NCBI GenBank assembly: GCA_017470085.1
Contig: JAFUFE010000143.1
Location: 1 to 32,951 of the forward strand
Direction: 5' to 3'
Length of the DNA: 32,951 nucleotides
Source of the DNA: Treponema sp.
GTDB taxonomy: Bacteria > Spirochaetota > Spirochaetia > Treponematales > Treponemataceae
Made by a program: the position numbers and the translations under genes. Numbering within the stretch: position 1 is the stretch's first letter; the number at the start of each line of letters is the position of its first letter. Below are positions 7,005-15,850 of the stretch, in pieces. A model generated the notes under the pieces. It did not search any database. It worked only from the letters and a program-made list of their open reading frames with translations, and was not told where the DNA came from.

Positions 7005-8195
7005 ATGATTTCACAGCGGATTGCATCACTGCTCGCAGATCCGGCGGCAGGCGCCATAAGAAAAATGTTTGAGGACGGCATTGCTTTAAAAGAGCGATTT
7101 GGGGCGGACGCCGTGTACGATTTCAGTTTAGGAAATCCCGCCATGGAGCCGCCTCCAGAAGTGACGGCGGCGCTAAAAACAGTTGCGGCCGACCTGACGC
7201 AGGGCGTCCATGGCTATATGCCGAATGCGGGGTTTCCGGCAGCACGTACCGCTCTCGCGGAAAAGACGTCGCGGGAACAGGGCGTTTCCGTTCCGATGCA
7301 AAATGTCGTGCTGTCTGTTGGTGCAGCCGGTGCGCTCAACGTCGTGTTGAAGTCGCTCCTAAATCCGCAGGATGAAGTCATCGTGCTCTGTCCGTATTTT
7401 TCAGAATACGATCATTACATATTGAACCACGGCGGAACGGTTGTTCGTGTGCAGACCAGAGCGGACTTTACGCTCGACGTTGCGGCGATCACCCGTGCAC
7501 TGACGGCGCGGACACAGGCGATCATTATCAATTCGCCGAACAATCCGACGGGGCGCATCTATACTGCCGACGAAATCGGATCGCTTGCCGCAGCGTTGCG
7601 GCAACACGGGAACGTTGCGGGACGGCTTCCATACCTTATCGCTGACGAGCCCTACCGCGCGATTGTCTACGGCAAAAAAACAGTGCCCGCGATTTTCCCT
7701 GTTTATGAAAACAGCATCGTCGTCACATCGTTTGCCAAAAGCTTGAGCATCCCTGGGGAGCGTATTGGATACATCGCGGTGAATCCTGCCTGCGCTGAAG
7801 CACAGGAACTCGTTGCGGCAGCTGTCTTTGCGACACGGACGCTCGGCTACGTCAATGCACCGGCACTGTTCCAAAGGGTTATCACTGCGGCGTGGGATGC
7901 ACCGTGTGATTACTCCGGATATGCACTCCGGCTTGAAAAGATGGTGGCGGTGCTCACTGCGTGCGGACTCGAATACGCTGTGCCGGACGGTGCGTTCTAT
8001 GTGTTTGTCAAGGTGCCAGCGGCGTGGGGCACCGACGATGTAGCGTTCACGGAACACCTGAAACGATACCGCATACTCTGTGTGCCGGGAAGCTGTTTCG
8101 GTCGTGCAGGATGGTTTCGGGTGGCGTACTGCTGTACACCAGAATCGATCGACGGTTCCCGCGAAGCGTTTTGTGCGGCGGTGCGTGAAAAGTAA
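7005..8195 (+). CDS. PLP-dependent aminotransferase, class I/II
   Basis: A fold-type I aminotransferase of 396 residues. Family blocks in order are F-S-L-G-N-P-A near residue 42, G-Y-M-P-N-A-G near 71, N-S-P-N-N-P-T-G near 176, I-A-D-E-P-Y-R near 211 and S-F-A-K-S-L-S-I-P-G-E-R-I-G-Y. In the last block K245 is the expected Schiff-base lysine. The R in W-F-R-V-A-Y near the end should bind the substrate carboxylate. Substrate cannot be told from sequence; aspartate, alanine or aromatic amino acids are all possible. The frame is open further upstream to 6864, but those 47 codons show no family similarity and a consensus promoter lies inside them, so I place the start at 7005. Confidence 0.88.
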   Translation: MISQRIASLLADPAAGAIRKMFEDGIALKERFGADAVYDFSLGNPAMEPPPEVTAALKTVAADLTQGVHGYMPNAGFPAARTALAEKTSREQGVSVPMQNVVLSVGAAGALNVVLKSLLNPQDEVIVLCPYFSEYDHYILNHGGTVVRVQTRADFTLDVAAITRALTARTQAIIINSPNNPTGRIYTADEIGSLAAALRQHGNVAGRLPYLIADEPYRAIVYGKKTVPAIFPVYENSIVVTSFAKSLSIPGERIGYIAVNPACAEAQELVAAAVFATRTLGYVNAPALFQRVITAAWDAPCDYSGYALRLEKMVAVLTACGLEYAVPDGAFYVFVKVPAAWGTDDVAFTEHLKRYRILCVPGSCFGRAGWFRVAYCCTPESIDGSREAFCAAVREK

Positions 8196-8367
8196 AGCTG
8201 TCGCCTGTGCAGAATGACGGCGAAATCGCACCTATCCTCGGAGCGCTCGCCGCAGTAATGGCTATGGACGCATGAAAAAAATTGAGGTGTGTAAAAAAAC
8301 AGGGCACTGATACTGGTGCCGAAAAAGTTTGTGCGGCTGTGTTTTTACCCGCTGACAGGAGGTAACT

Positions 8368-9843
8368 GTGAAGATATTAATGGTGAGTGCAGAGGCGATG
8401 CCGTTTGCAAAAACGGGCGGACTTGCAGATGCGGTCTCCGCAATGGCAGTGGCGCTTTCAGATCGCGGTCACGATGTACGTATTGTGCTACCGCGGTATT
8501 ATCGTATAGATAGAAAACAGCTGGTTATGCTCAACGGGCCGCTCGGTATCGCGGCGGGGCAGACGGAAGCGTGGACGGCGGTCTATAAATCGTGCGTGCC
8601 CGCTGCGCCGGATGTGACGGTCTATTTTATTGACCATGAGCAATCGTTCGGCCGCGACGGCATTTACGGGACGAAGCTGGAACCCGATTTTTATGATAAT
8701 CCGTATCGGTTTGCGCTGCTCTGCCACGGGGCGCTCCAGCTGTGCCGAAAACTTGACTGGTATCCCGATATTGTGCACGCACATGACTGGTCAGCCGCGC
8801 TGATCCCGGTGCTCATAAAAAATGTCGTGCGGCACGGCGCGTTTGCACGAACAGCGAGCGTTTTCACCATTCACAATATGGGCTATCAGGGAGTATATCC
8901 GAAAGATGCGTTTCCGGCACTCGGTATCGATTGGGGGCTCTATTACGGTGCAGGTATTGAGCGCCATGGCGGATTGAATCTGCTGCAAGGGGGCATATCC
9001 TGCGCGGATATGATAACGACTGTTTCTCCGACGTATGCCCGTGAAATACAGACGGTGGAAGGCGGTTTTGGGCTTGACGGCCTGCTGCGGGTCAGAAGTG
9101 ATGTTGTTACCGGAATTTTAAATGGCTGTGATATCACCACGTGGAATCCGGAAACCGATGCGCTGCTTCCGAAAAACTATTCGGTCGAAAATCTCACCGG
9201 TAAAACGCAGTGCAAGGCGGCGTTGCAAAAACGCATGGGACTTCCCGTGCGGGATGATGTGCCTGTTATCGGTATGATTACACGGCTTGTCGACCAGAAA
9301 GGCGTCGCGGAAGTATTTGCGCCGACGTATGGCTCGCTCTTTGCACTGTGTACGACGATGGATATCCAGTTTGTCGTATTAGGCAATGGAGAGCGGTGGT
9401 GCGAAGATGAAATCAACACACTGCAGGCAAAACTGCCGAATTTCCGTGCATATATCGGCTATGATGAAGCGTTGAGCCATCTGATTGAAGCAGGCAGCGA
9501 TTTTTTCTTGATGCCGTCGCACTATGAGCCGTGCGGACTGAATCAGATGTATTCGCTGCGCTATGGAACGCTTCCCATTGTGCGGAGGACGGGCGGACTT
9601 GCGGACACGGTGACGAACTATAACGAAGCAACCGGTGCGGGAACCGGTTTTATGTTCGATGCGATAACGCCCGGCGCAGTGTACGATACCGTCGGCTGGG
9701 CAGTGTATGCGTGGTACAACAAAAAAGAGCACATCCAAAAGATGCGACGGCGTGGCATGCAGCAGGATTTCAGCTGGGATACATCGGCACAAAAATATGA
9801 GGCGGTCTATCGCGAAGCGCTCGCGCGCGGCTGCGGATGCTAA
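8368..9843 (+). CDS. glgA: Glycogen synthase (ADP-glucose type)
   Basis: This 491-residue GT5 glycosyltransferase transfers glucose from ADP-glucose to the growing alpha-1,4-glucan. The N-terminal K15-T-G-G-L motif binds the nucleotide sugar and H-A-H-D-W follows near residue 137. The C-terminal domain holds M-I-T-R-L-V-D-Q-K-G near 306 and S-H-Y-E-P-C-G-L-N-Q-M-Y-S-L-R-Y-G-T-L-P, with E387 as the conserved glutamate and R-T-G-G-L-A-D-T-V after it. The length is that of bacterial GlgA. The start is GTG with an excellent AGGAGG six bases upstream; the internal ATG at codon 5 is less well placed. The 172 bases in front contain a short GGCAC/GTGCC hairpin but no clear promoter. Confidence 0.95.
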   Translation: MKILMVSAEAMPFAKTGGLADAVSAMAVALSDRGHDVRIVLPRYYRIDRKQLVMLNGPLGIAAGQTEAWTAVYKSCVPAAPDVTVYFIDHEQSFGRDGIYGTKLEPDFYDNPYRFALLCHGALQLCRKLDWYPDIVHAHDWSAALIPVLIKNVVRHGAFARTASVFTIHNMGYQGVYPKDAFPALGIDWGLYYGAGIERHGGLNLLQGGISCADMITTVSPTYAREIQTVEGGFGLDGLLRVRSDVVTGILNGCDITTWNPETDALLPKNYSVENLTGKTQCKAALQKRMGLPVRDDVPVIGMITRLVDQKGVAEVFAPTYGSLFALCTTMDIQFVVLGNGERWCEDEINTLQAKLPNFRAYIGYDEALSHLIEAGSDFFLMPSHYEPCGLNQMYSLRYGTLPIVRRTGGLADTVTNYNEATGAGTGFMFDAITPGAVYDTVGWAVYAWYNKKEHIQKMRRRGMQQDFSWDTSAQKYEAVYREALARGCGC

Positions 9844-9902
9844 CATTGATAGGACTGCTGGCAACAGCGCAGGTCAAGTCGACTGCAGCGATAACGCGCG
9901 GC

Positions 9903-9939
9903 TTTCAAAGCGGCCGTGCGTCTCGTGACAGCTTTGAAA
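9903..9939. repeat. 9-bp inverted repeat between convergent genes
   Basis: TTTCAAAGC (9903-9911) is the exact reverse complement of 9931-9939, separated by 19 bases. It lies in the 205-bp space between glgA and the beta-propeller gene, which converge here. There is no T run on either side, so it is at most an atypical bidirectional terminator. Confidence 0.4.
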
Positions 9940-10048
9940 CTTTCAGGCGGGAGCGCGCTCTGTATGCTCCTGTACGCGACGTTGCTTATTGTGTCGCTTT
10001 TGTAGCGTAGCGGGACTGTCCTCTCTAGTGCGAGTGCCTGCTGCCAGT

Positions 10049-11956
10049 TTAAAATTCAAACCACCGTCCGTCGGTCGTTAGGTACCAGTCCGCTACAATG
10101 TGTGGCGTTGTGGCGTTGTGCCATGAAATGCTGCCATCGCGATTGAGCACGACGGTGCGGATTTCATTTTCTGCTATTTTGAGCGGGAGCGATGCCGACC
10201 GATTGAACTGAATGGTGCGGCGCGTTGCAAGGTTATAGCAGTGCAGCTGGCCGCAGATGTTCGTGTACAGAGTTGCACTGCCCACAGCGGTAAAAGCGCT
10301 CAAATCTTCGTCACTCAAACGGATCAACAGCGATTCTCGCCGCGTCTGAATATCATAGGAAAACACATAGGTGCTCTGGGACTGTCCATTTTCGGTGATG
10401 ATGATGCCGTATACGTTTTCGTTCCGGAGACTCAGCGAAAAGCACACGTTGCCGTGTATGGGAAGTGCGACTGTTTCACCTGTCGTCATATTTACCGAGA
10501 TGAGCGGCGCGGCGGGGAGTGTTGCCGACGATTTCGCTACATAGACATTATCATTGTCCATGATAACAGCGTCCTGCAGCGCTGTTCCCGTATAGACGTG
10601 TGAGCGGCGGTCTATTTCAAAATCATAGACATTGACCGTGGAATAGTTTTCGATATCTATTAACTTTGTGCCGAACAGTTTGAGTGAGCGGAGCGATGCC
10701 TGGGGGGTGAAAAGTGTGCGGAGCTCCCCGGTACTGACCGTCAATTCCTGTACGGGCTCTCGCGTTTCCTCAGACCACAAGACGACCGTGTCTCCGCGCA
10801 CGATCAATCCGGTATGCCCCGGATTATCCGCGAGTTTGGTAACGACGCCAGTATCATATGAAGAGCGGTAGAGCGCCGTTTTAGTCAGAAAATAGAAATC
10901 ATCTTCTACCGGTGCGACGTCGTAAATCTTTTCATACATGCGTTCTGTCATTACAGCAAGCGGTTCTGTCGTCATCCCCCCGTGCACGGTGGTACGGTAG
11001 AGCTCCCCTGATTTTCCGCCCAGCACAATGGTTTCCCCCGATTTGAATCCCGCCGTGAGCGCCTGTCTGCCGCGCGGCCCTGAAACGACTTTACGGATTT
11101 CTGGCGTATTGACGCTTTTGTTATCTTTATTCGAAATGACGCAGAGCGCAGAGGTGCCCCGTCCGTTGCTGTCGATGTAGCACAGATCGCTGTCGTCTGG
11201 AGTGGTGATGAATAGCGGTTCCTGGCATTGAAACGATGCAATTGTTTGTCCGGTAAGCGCATAGCAGATATAGACAGTGTCATCGCGGACACCGGCGAGG
11301 AACAGGCCATTGTTGAAAATAATTGGTTGCGACATGCCTTGTTCGATGGGAAAACGGGCGGTCATTTTTCCAGTGCGCAAATTGTAATACGAAATGTTGC
11401 CTGACGGCGAATACATGACTGCCGTTCGCTCGGTAGCGCTGGTCTGTATGTACGACACGATACCCGTCGGATCCTTGATTGCGTCGACGATGGTGCCGTT
11501 TGTTGCGCGCATGACGACGGCGCCGTCAACGGTCGCAGTTCCTGCAATCAGGTATGTGCCGTTTGCTGAATAGGTAAGAGCAGTGATGGAATCGGAAAAC
11601 CGCCGGGAAAATTTTCTGGTAAGCGTCTGCCAATTCCATACACTGATACGGTTGATGCGGGCGCCGTCGGTTTCGTAGATGGCTACGTCGGTGCCGTTCG
11701 GTGACACAGCGATCAGCTGAATTTCTCGGTCAGTTACTTGATAGTGTTCCCCTCGTCCGTCATCTGTCCACTGAACTAAAAAACCGTCGCGTCCAGCGCT
11801 AAAAAACTGGAGTGCTCCTGTCTGTGTTCGGAGCGGAGCGAGCGCCGTTACCGCACTCTGGTGTGCTTCTGTCGAATTCTGTGACTGTGCGAAAGTCATC
11901 GGCGCTGTGCACAAAAACATACCGGCGAATAGGCACAAAAGGTGATTCATTTTCAT
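10049..11956 (-). CDS. Exported WD40-like beta-propeller protein
   Basis: A 635-residue protein with a signal peptide (M-K-M-N-H then a hydrophobic core, probable cut after T-F-A near residue 22). The mature sequence is made of repeated short beta-strand blocks, several typical of WD40 or quinoprotein-like propellers: A-V-T-A-L-A-P-L, F-F-S-A-G-R-D-G-F-L-V-Q-W, I-T-A-L-T-Y-S-A-N-G-T-Y-L-I-A-G-T, S-P-S-G-N-I-S-Y-Y-N-L and L-N-R-D-G-S-I-S-W. No catalytic motif is visible, so a periplasmic binding or scaffold role is most likely. The frame is open to 12052, but AAAGGAG lies nine bases before the ATG at 11956 and the signal peptide starts there. It follows rseP on the same strand after about 120 bp. 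Confidence 0.85.
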   Translation of the reverse strand: MKMNHLLCLFAGMFLCTAPMTFAQSQNSTEAHQSAVTALAPLRTQTGALQFFSAGRDGFLVQWTDDGRGEHYQVTDREIQLIAVSPNGTDVAIYETDGARINRISVWNWQTLTRKFSRRFSDSITALTYSANGTYLIAGTATVDGAVVMRATNGTIVDAIKDPTGIVSYIQTSATERTAVMYSPSGNISYYNLRTGKMTARFPIEQGMSQPIIFNNGLFLAGVRDDTVYICYALTGQTIASFQCQEPLFITTPDDSDLCYIDSNGRGTSALCVISNKDNKSVNTPEIRKVVSGPRGRQALTAGFKSGETIVLGGKSGELYRTTVHGGMTTEPLAVMTERMYEKIYDVAPVEDDFYFLTKTALYRSSYDTGVVTKLADNPGHTGLIVRGDTVVLWSEETREPVQELTVSTGELRTLFTPQASLRSLKLFGTKLIDIENYSTVNVYDFEIDRRSHVYTGTALQDAVIMDNDNVYVAKSSATLPAAPLISVNMTTGETVALPIHGNVCFSLSLRNENVYGIIITENGQSQSTYVFSYDIQTRRESLLIRLSDEDLSAFTAVGSATLYTNICGQLHCYNLATRRTIQFNRSASLPLKIAENEIRTVVLNRDGSISWHNATTPHIVADWYLTTDGRWFEF

Positions 11957-12076
11957 TGTCGTACTCCTTTGAGAAGTCGTGTGTCTGTCAGCGGCGGCCA
12001 ACAGCGTGCCGTGTACGCGTGACACATAGTTTTTGCTGCGGGCAGTACCCACTGAAAATGGCCTGCTGTCATTTCT

Positions 12077-13201
12077 CTATCCCTCACGGAACGCGTGAAA
12101 AAAATAGGTAATGTCACCGGTCAAACCGATAACGAACAAAACCGCGATAACTGCAAGTCCAACAAACTGCGCATAATACAGCACTTTTGGATGTATCTGC
12201 CGCCGGGTAATCGTTTGGATACATGCGGCAAGGATCATGCTGCCGTCCAAGATAGGAATGGGGAGCATGTTCACAGCGAAGAGTGAAACGCTGATGAGTG
12301 CCATGAGCTCTAGTATGTGCACGACTCCGTTTCGCACTCCGGAGGCAAACCCCTCCGTGGCCGCTCCTCCGAGCATGTCCGTGATGCGCGCTGGTCCGGA
12401 GATGGCGGTGCGCAGTTGTACTCCCTGAAAAAGCAACGCGATGCCTTTGAACGTCAGCGCGATGGACTGCCCTGTTTGTAATGCACCGTGCCACAGCGCT
12501 GGAAAAAACGGATATCGCTCTGCTTCCCGTACGATCGGTGTCGGATCATGCACGTGAACACCGATTTTTCCAGAGCCGTCGGTCGCATCAAAGTCGGTGT
12601 ATACGGCAAATGTCAGTGTTTCACCGTGTCGGTCGACGGTGACGGTGAGCGTCTCATGCGGATGCGGGGCGACTGCCTGGATGATGTCTGAAAAATCAGA
12701 AATCGGTGCACCGTTGATGCGCGTAATGGTGTCTCCCGTCAACAGTCCGGCATCCCGCGCCGCAGAGTGAATGCTGTGGTCAACCTCATCTACGAGTGTG
12801 ATGGTCGGCGTGTATGAATTGTAACGGTAACCGCTTAAAGCGATGACGACAAACGCTATCCACGCGAAAAGAATATTGAACAGTGGCCCGGCACCACCGA
12901 TCACCGCGCGCTTGAGTGGGTGAATGCCGTAGAGCGAATCTCGTGCTGCATCGATGCTGCGGCTGTCTGTTTCGAGCGCATGGATGAACTCTTTTTCTCC
13001 CTTCATGCCGCAGTAGCCGCCGAGCGGAATCAATGAAAGTCGATAATCAGTGGTGCCGTGCGTACGGTGCACGAGTATCGGCCCGAACCCAAGTGAGAAC
13101 GATTCCACCGTTACCCCAAACAATTTTGCGGCGAGAAAGTGACCGAGTTCATGAAAAAAAACGATAAACCCTAAAAGCACAATACCGATAAGCCACTTCA
13201 T
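12077..13201 (-). CDS. rseP: Site-2 metalloprotease RseP
   Basis: This 374-residue intramembrane zinc protease should cut anti-sigma factors or other single-pass proteins inside the membrane. The zinc motif H17-E-L-G-H21 sits in the first transmembrane helix. The third ligand region N-M-L-P-I-P-I-L-D-G is at 311-320. A PDZ domain lies between, with G-L-L-T-G-D-T-I-T-R-I-N-G-A-P-I and a G-P-L-F-N-I-L-F-A membrane block before it. Two hydrophobic segments follow the L-D-G motif. The length is shorter than E. coli RseP (two PDZ domains) and fits a single-PDZ enzyme. The start overlaps the end of dxr by 4 bp, giving translational coupling. In many bacteria rseP follows dxr, as here. Confidence 0.93.
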   Translation of the reverse strand: MKWLIGIVLLGFIVFFHELGHFLAAKLFGVTVESFSLGFGPILVHRTHGTTDYRLSLIPLGGYCGMKGEKEFIHALETDSRSIDAARDSLYGIHPLKRAVIGGAGPLFNILFAWIAFVVIALSGYRYNSYTPTITLVDEVDHSIHSAARDAGLLTGDTITRINGAPISDFSDIIQAVAPHPHETLTVTVDRHGETLTFAVYTDFDATDGSGKIGVHVHDPTPIVREAERYPFFPALWHGALQTGQSIALTFKGIALLFQGVQLRTAISGPARITDMLGGAATEGFASGVRNGVVHILELMALISVSLFAVNMLPIPILDGSMILAACIQTITRRQIHPKVLYYAQFVGLAVIAVLFVIGLTGDITYFFHAFREG

Positions 13202-14280
13202 AATGATTCCAAGGCCTCCCTGCGCGCGCGCGCATCCGTGTCGAACACGGCGGAAAACTCCTCTGGTGCAGCTGACCAGTCTTTTTCAAGCACCGTGGCG
13301 ACCGTTCGTGCGATGTCCGTAAAACCGATGCGGCCGTCCATGAACGCGGTGACGGCAATTTCATTCGCCGCATTGTATGCAATCGGATATGCACCGTCCC
13401 TTTGAACCGCGTCATAAGCAAGACGGAGCAGCGGAAATTTTTCTAGATCGGGGGGGAAGAACGACAGCGTCTTGTCCGCGAGCGAAAACGGCGTAAGCGT
13501 ATTTTTTGTGGGTAGGGGCCAGGTGAGCGCCGTGGCAATCGGATGCTGCATATCCGGTGCTGCAGCTTGTGCATACAGCACGCCGTCGGTCGTGCGTACG
13601 AGCGCGTGCACGATACTTTCGGGGTGCACGAGTACGCGTACCTGCTCCGGTGTGGCGTCGAACAGCCGGCACGCCTCTATGACTTCAAGCCCTTTGTTTG
13701 CGAGTGTCGCAGAATCGATGGTAATTTTTTTTCCCATGCGCCACGTTGGATGCTGGAGCGCGTCGGCCACGGTGACGCTTTGCAGCTGAGAAGCGCTGTA
13801 GGTGCGAAACGGTCCGCCGCTCGCCGTGATGATGAACTCCGCGATTGCCGCATTGCCGAATCGTTCGGTTAAGATAAACAGTGCCGAATGTTCAGAATCG
13901 ACCGGCAAGATGCGGGCGCCGGTCTTTTGTGCGAGCGCGTGTATAAACGGCCACGCCATAACGAGCGTCTCTTTGTTTGCAAGCGCAAGGTCAACACCGG
14001 CGGCAAGCACGGCATACGACGGCATAAGACCGGCACTACCGGCAATACCGTTTACGACAATGTCTGGCGCCGTCTTTTCGATCAGGGCGGGTATACAGTC
14101 GGGACTTTTTGCCGTCAGTTCGGCCGGGCACTGAAACTCGGCGGCGATGGCAGCGAGTTTTGTGTGATTTGTGTGTGCTGTCACAAACGCGAGCGAAAAC
14201 GTTTCCCGCATGGTGCGGATATAGGCAAGGGTACTCGTGCCGATTGAACCGGTTGCACCGAGTATGCCGATTTGTTTCAT
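13198..14280 (-). CDS. dxr: 1-deoxy-D-xylulose 5-phosphate reductoisomerase
   Basis: This enzyme turns DXP into 2-C-methyl-D-erythritol 4-phosphate with NADPH, the committed step of the MEP isoprenoid pathway. The 360 residues begin with the NADPH-binding motif G-A-T-G-S-I-G (8-14). A-L-A-N-K-E-T-L-V, P-V-D-S-E-H-S-A-L-F (metal site) and the block around I-T-A-S-G-G-P-F-R follow in the normal order. W-R-M-G-K-K-I-T-I-D-S-A-T-L-A-N-K and H-P-E-S-I-V-H-A-L complete the active site. An upstream ATG at 14325 would add 15 residues overlapping the distal cdsA sequence and lacks family similarity, so I use 14280. The start is 4 bp after the distal cdsA stop. Polyprenyl precursors made here feed UppS in the same cluster. 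Confidence 0.95.
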   Translation of the reverse strand: MKQIGILGATGSIGTSTLAYIRTMRETFSLAFVTAHTNHTKLAAIAAEFQCPAELTAKSPDCIPALIEKTAPDIVVNGIAGSAGLMPSYAVLAAGVDLALANKETLVMAWPFIHALAQKTGARILPVDSEHSALFILTERFGNAAIAEFIITASGGPFRTYSASQLQSVTVADALQHPTWRMGKKITIDSATLANKGLEVIEACRLFDATPEQVRVLVHPESIVHALVRTTDGVLYAQAAAPDMQHPIATALTWPLPTKNTLTPFSLADKTLSFFPPDLEKFPLLRLAYDAVQRDGAYPIAYNAANEIAVTAFMDGRIGFTDIARTVATVLEKDWSAAPEEFSAVFDTDARARREALESL

Positions 14281-14284
14281 AGGC

Positions 14285-14404
14285 TTACACCAGCGGCGTG
14301 CCGTATATGAAGTGGAGGCAGACATAGAACACCGGCGCAGCCAAAATGATTGAATCGATAGAATCTAATACCCCCCCCCGTCCCGGAATGATAGAGCCTG
14401 AAAC
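14285..14404 (-). pseudogene. cdsA: C-terminal part of cdsA, separated by an in-frame TAG
   Basis: Beyond the TAG the same frame continues for 39 sense codons to TAA at 14285-14287. It reads V-S-G-S-I-I-P-G-R-G-G-V-L-D-S-I-D-S, then a hydrophobic helix (I-I-L-A-A-P-V-F-Y-V). This is the normal ending of CdsA enzymes, and it stops 4 bp before the dxr start. The gene was therefore once, or still is, a product of about 282 residues. A run of nine C (14371-14379, G on the coding strand) lies in the R-G-G-V codons and is in frame. Confidence 0.75.
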
Positions 14405-15133
14405 CTAATAATCGGGGGAGCGCTTAACAAGCGACTCTATGAGGTCACCGACGATTGCCGCCGTAGCGGTGCAGCTTCCCAGAACGACGGCTGGGATGAC
14501 AGTCGTACCGAAGACGGCAGGAAACAGCTGCTGCAGCACAATGCCGCCAGCGATGGCGCCAGCATACCCCCCCATGAATCCTGCAATGCTCTTGTTTGGG
14601 CTAACGGCACAGAGACCCCGGTTGCTTTTGCCGAGCGTCATGCCTAAAAGCCATGCTCCTGAGTCGCAGAAAAACACCATGCAAAAAAAACAGCAGATAT
14701 AGTACGATGCGTATTCAAGCCGCGTTATGCGGAACACAAACGTCATCAGATATCCGCCGTAGAGCACTATGAGCGCCGCGAGCGCCACCGATTCGTTCGC
14801 ATGGGTGAACGTTTTTCGCCGCACTGCCTCAACGATGAGCACCAGTAAAATGCTGCCGAGCAGGATCCACGTGATATAGGCAAATGGCAGCCCGCCGAGC
14901 GCAATGCCATACGCACCGACAGGAATAGCAGTGGCAAGTGCAATGATCCATGGCTGCGGCGGCAGGGTAGTGTAGACAGAAAACAGTGCGTACAGCTCGC
15001 GGCTTGCCAGAAAAGCAAAAGTGGTGTTTACGATTGCGAGTAGTAGAAAATGACAGAAATTAACAGTGACAATGGCAATGACGAGCGGAACGCCGACAAA
15101 AAACAGCAGCAGTCGTTGTGTGAGTTTGCTCAT
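14405..15133 (-). CDS. cdsA: Phosphatidate cytidylyltransferase, truncated by in-frame TAG in the catalytic signature
   Basis: CdsA makes CDP-diacylglycerol from phosphatidate and CTP, the precursor of most bacterial phospholipids. The 242 residues before the TAG form a chain of hydrophobic helices (for example L-L-L-F-F-V-G-V-P-L-V-I-A-I-V), with C-D-S-G-A-W-L-L-G near residue 155, S-P-N-K-S-I-A-G-F-M-G-G near 178 and G-D-L-I-E-S-L-V-K-R at the end. All of these are CdsA features. The family signature continues S-x-x-K-R-x4-K-D-x-G; here K-R-S-P-D-Y is followed by TAG where K is expected and V where D is expected. As written the product lacks the catalytic K-D pair and the last helix. The start overlaps the uppS stop by 4 bp. 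Mutation, recoding or an assembly error are all possible. Confidence 0.85.
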   Translation of the reverse strand: MSKLTQRLLLFFVGVPLVIAIVTVNFCHFLLLAIVNTTFAFLASRELYALFSVYTTLPPQPWIIALATAIPVGAYGIALGGLPFAYITWILLGSILLVLIVEAVRRKTFTHANESVALAALIVLYGGYLMTFVFRITRLEYASYYICCFFCMVFFCDSGAWLLGMTLGKSNRGLCAVSPNKSIAGFMGGYAGAIAGGIVLQQLFPAVFGTTVIPAVVLGSCTATAAIVGDLIESLVKRSPDY

Positions 15134-15849
15134 AGATCAGTTCCCTCAAAAACAGCACCGAAACGGCGCTGCCGCTTTTGGTATGTTGCTATATTGGCAT
15201 AAAACTCAGCCTCGGTATAATCAGGCCACAGCGTTTCGGTAAAGATCAATTCGGCATACGGCGCATGCCACAGCAAAAAATTACTCAAGCGAAGTTCCCC
15301 CCCCGTCCTGATGAGCAGGTCAACGTCAGGGAGAGTAGGGATGTCGAGCGACTTCGTAACAGTGCGCTCATCGACAGCATCGGGCGTGGTGCCGTGCAGC
15401 ACCAGCTGCCGTATGCCGCGAACAATTTCATCCCGTCCGCCGTAGTTAATCGCCATAACGAGCGTCGTTCCGGTAAAGCGCTCCGTTTCGGCAACGGCCG
15501 CGTCTATGTCGGCGCGGATATCCTGCGGCAGTCCTGTCCGGTCGCCTAGATGCAGCAGTCTGATCCGGTGTTTTTTATAAAAAGCAAACTCCGCGCGCAG
15601 GTGCTGATGGATTAAATTCATCAGAAAGCCGGTCTCTTCCTGTGTGCGCTTCCAGTTTTCGGTCGAAAAAATGTAGAGCGTCACGTATGGAATGCCGCAA
15701 TCGCTGGCGGCGCGCACGATCTCCTTGGCACGCTTGACACCTTCGGCATGCCCCTGTGTGCGCGCTAAACTCTGTCGTACCGCCCAGCGGCCGTTTCCAT
15801 CCATGATGATGCCGACATGGACAGGAAGCGTCTCCCGGTCAATCGCCAC
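15130..15849 (-). CDS. uppS: Undecaprenyl (isoprenyl) diphosphate synthase
   Basis: This cis-prenyltransferase condenses isopentenyl diphosphate units to build the C55 lipid carrier for peptidoglycan. Starting at GTG 15849 it has 239 residues. The catalytic block I-I-M-D17-G-N-G-R-W is near the start, Y-I-F-S-T-E-N-W-K-R near residue 60, M-A-I-N-Y-G-G-R-D-E in the middle, and the diphosphate-binding R-T-G-G-E-L-R-L-S-N-F-L-L-W at 181-194. All are canonical. The frame is open to 15906, but those 19 codons overlap frr and are not family-like, while GGAAGG stands just before this GTG. The start is 1 bp after the frr stop and the end overlaps cdsA by 4 bp, so the genes are tightly coupled. Confidence 0.94.
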   Translation of the reverse strand: MAIDRETLPVHVGIIMDGNGRWAVRQSLARTQGHAEGVKRAKEIVRAASDCGIPYVTLYIFSTENWKRTQEETGFLMNLIHQHLRAEFAFYKKHRIRLLHLGDRTGLPQDIRADIDAAVAETERFTGTTLVMAINYGGRDEIVRGIRQLVLHGTTPDAVDERTVTKSLDIPTLPDVDLLIRTGGELRLSNFLLWHAPYAELIFTETLWPDYTEAEFYANIATYQKRQRRFGAVFEGTDL

Positions 15850-15850
15850 G

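Noticed and set aside
7401-8231. 276-codon minus-strand open frame
   Set aside because: Antisense to the aminotransferase; rich in R, C and H as expected from a shadow frame in GC-rich DNA.
14405-14407. UAG in cdsA as a pyrrolysine codon
   Set aside because: Although the expected residue is lysine, the neighbouring Asp is also lost, and no pyrrolysine machinery is visible or known to me in this genus; nonsense mutation or error is simpler.
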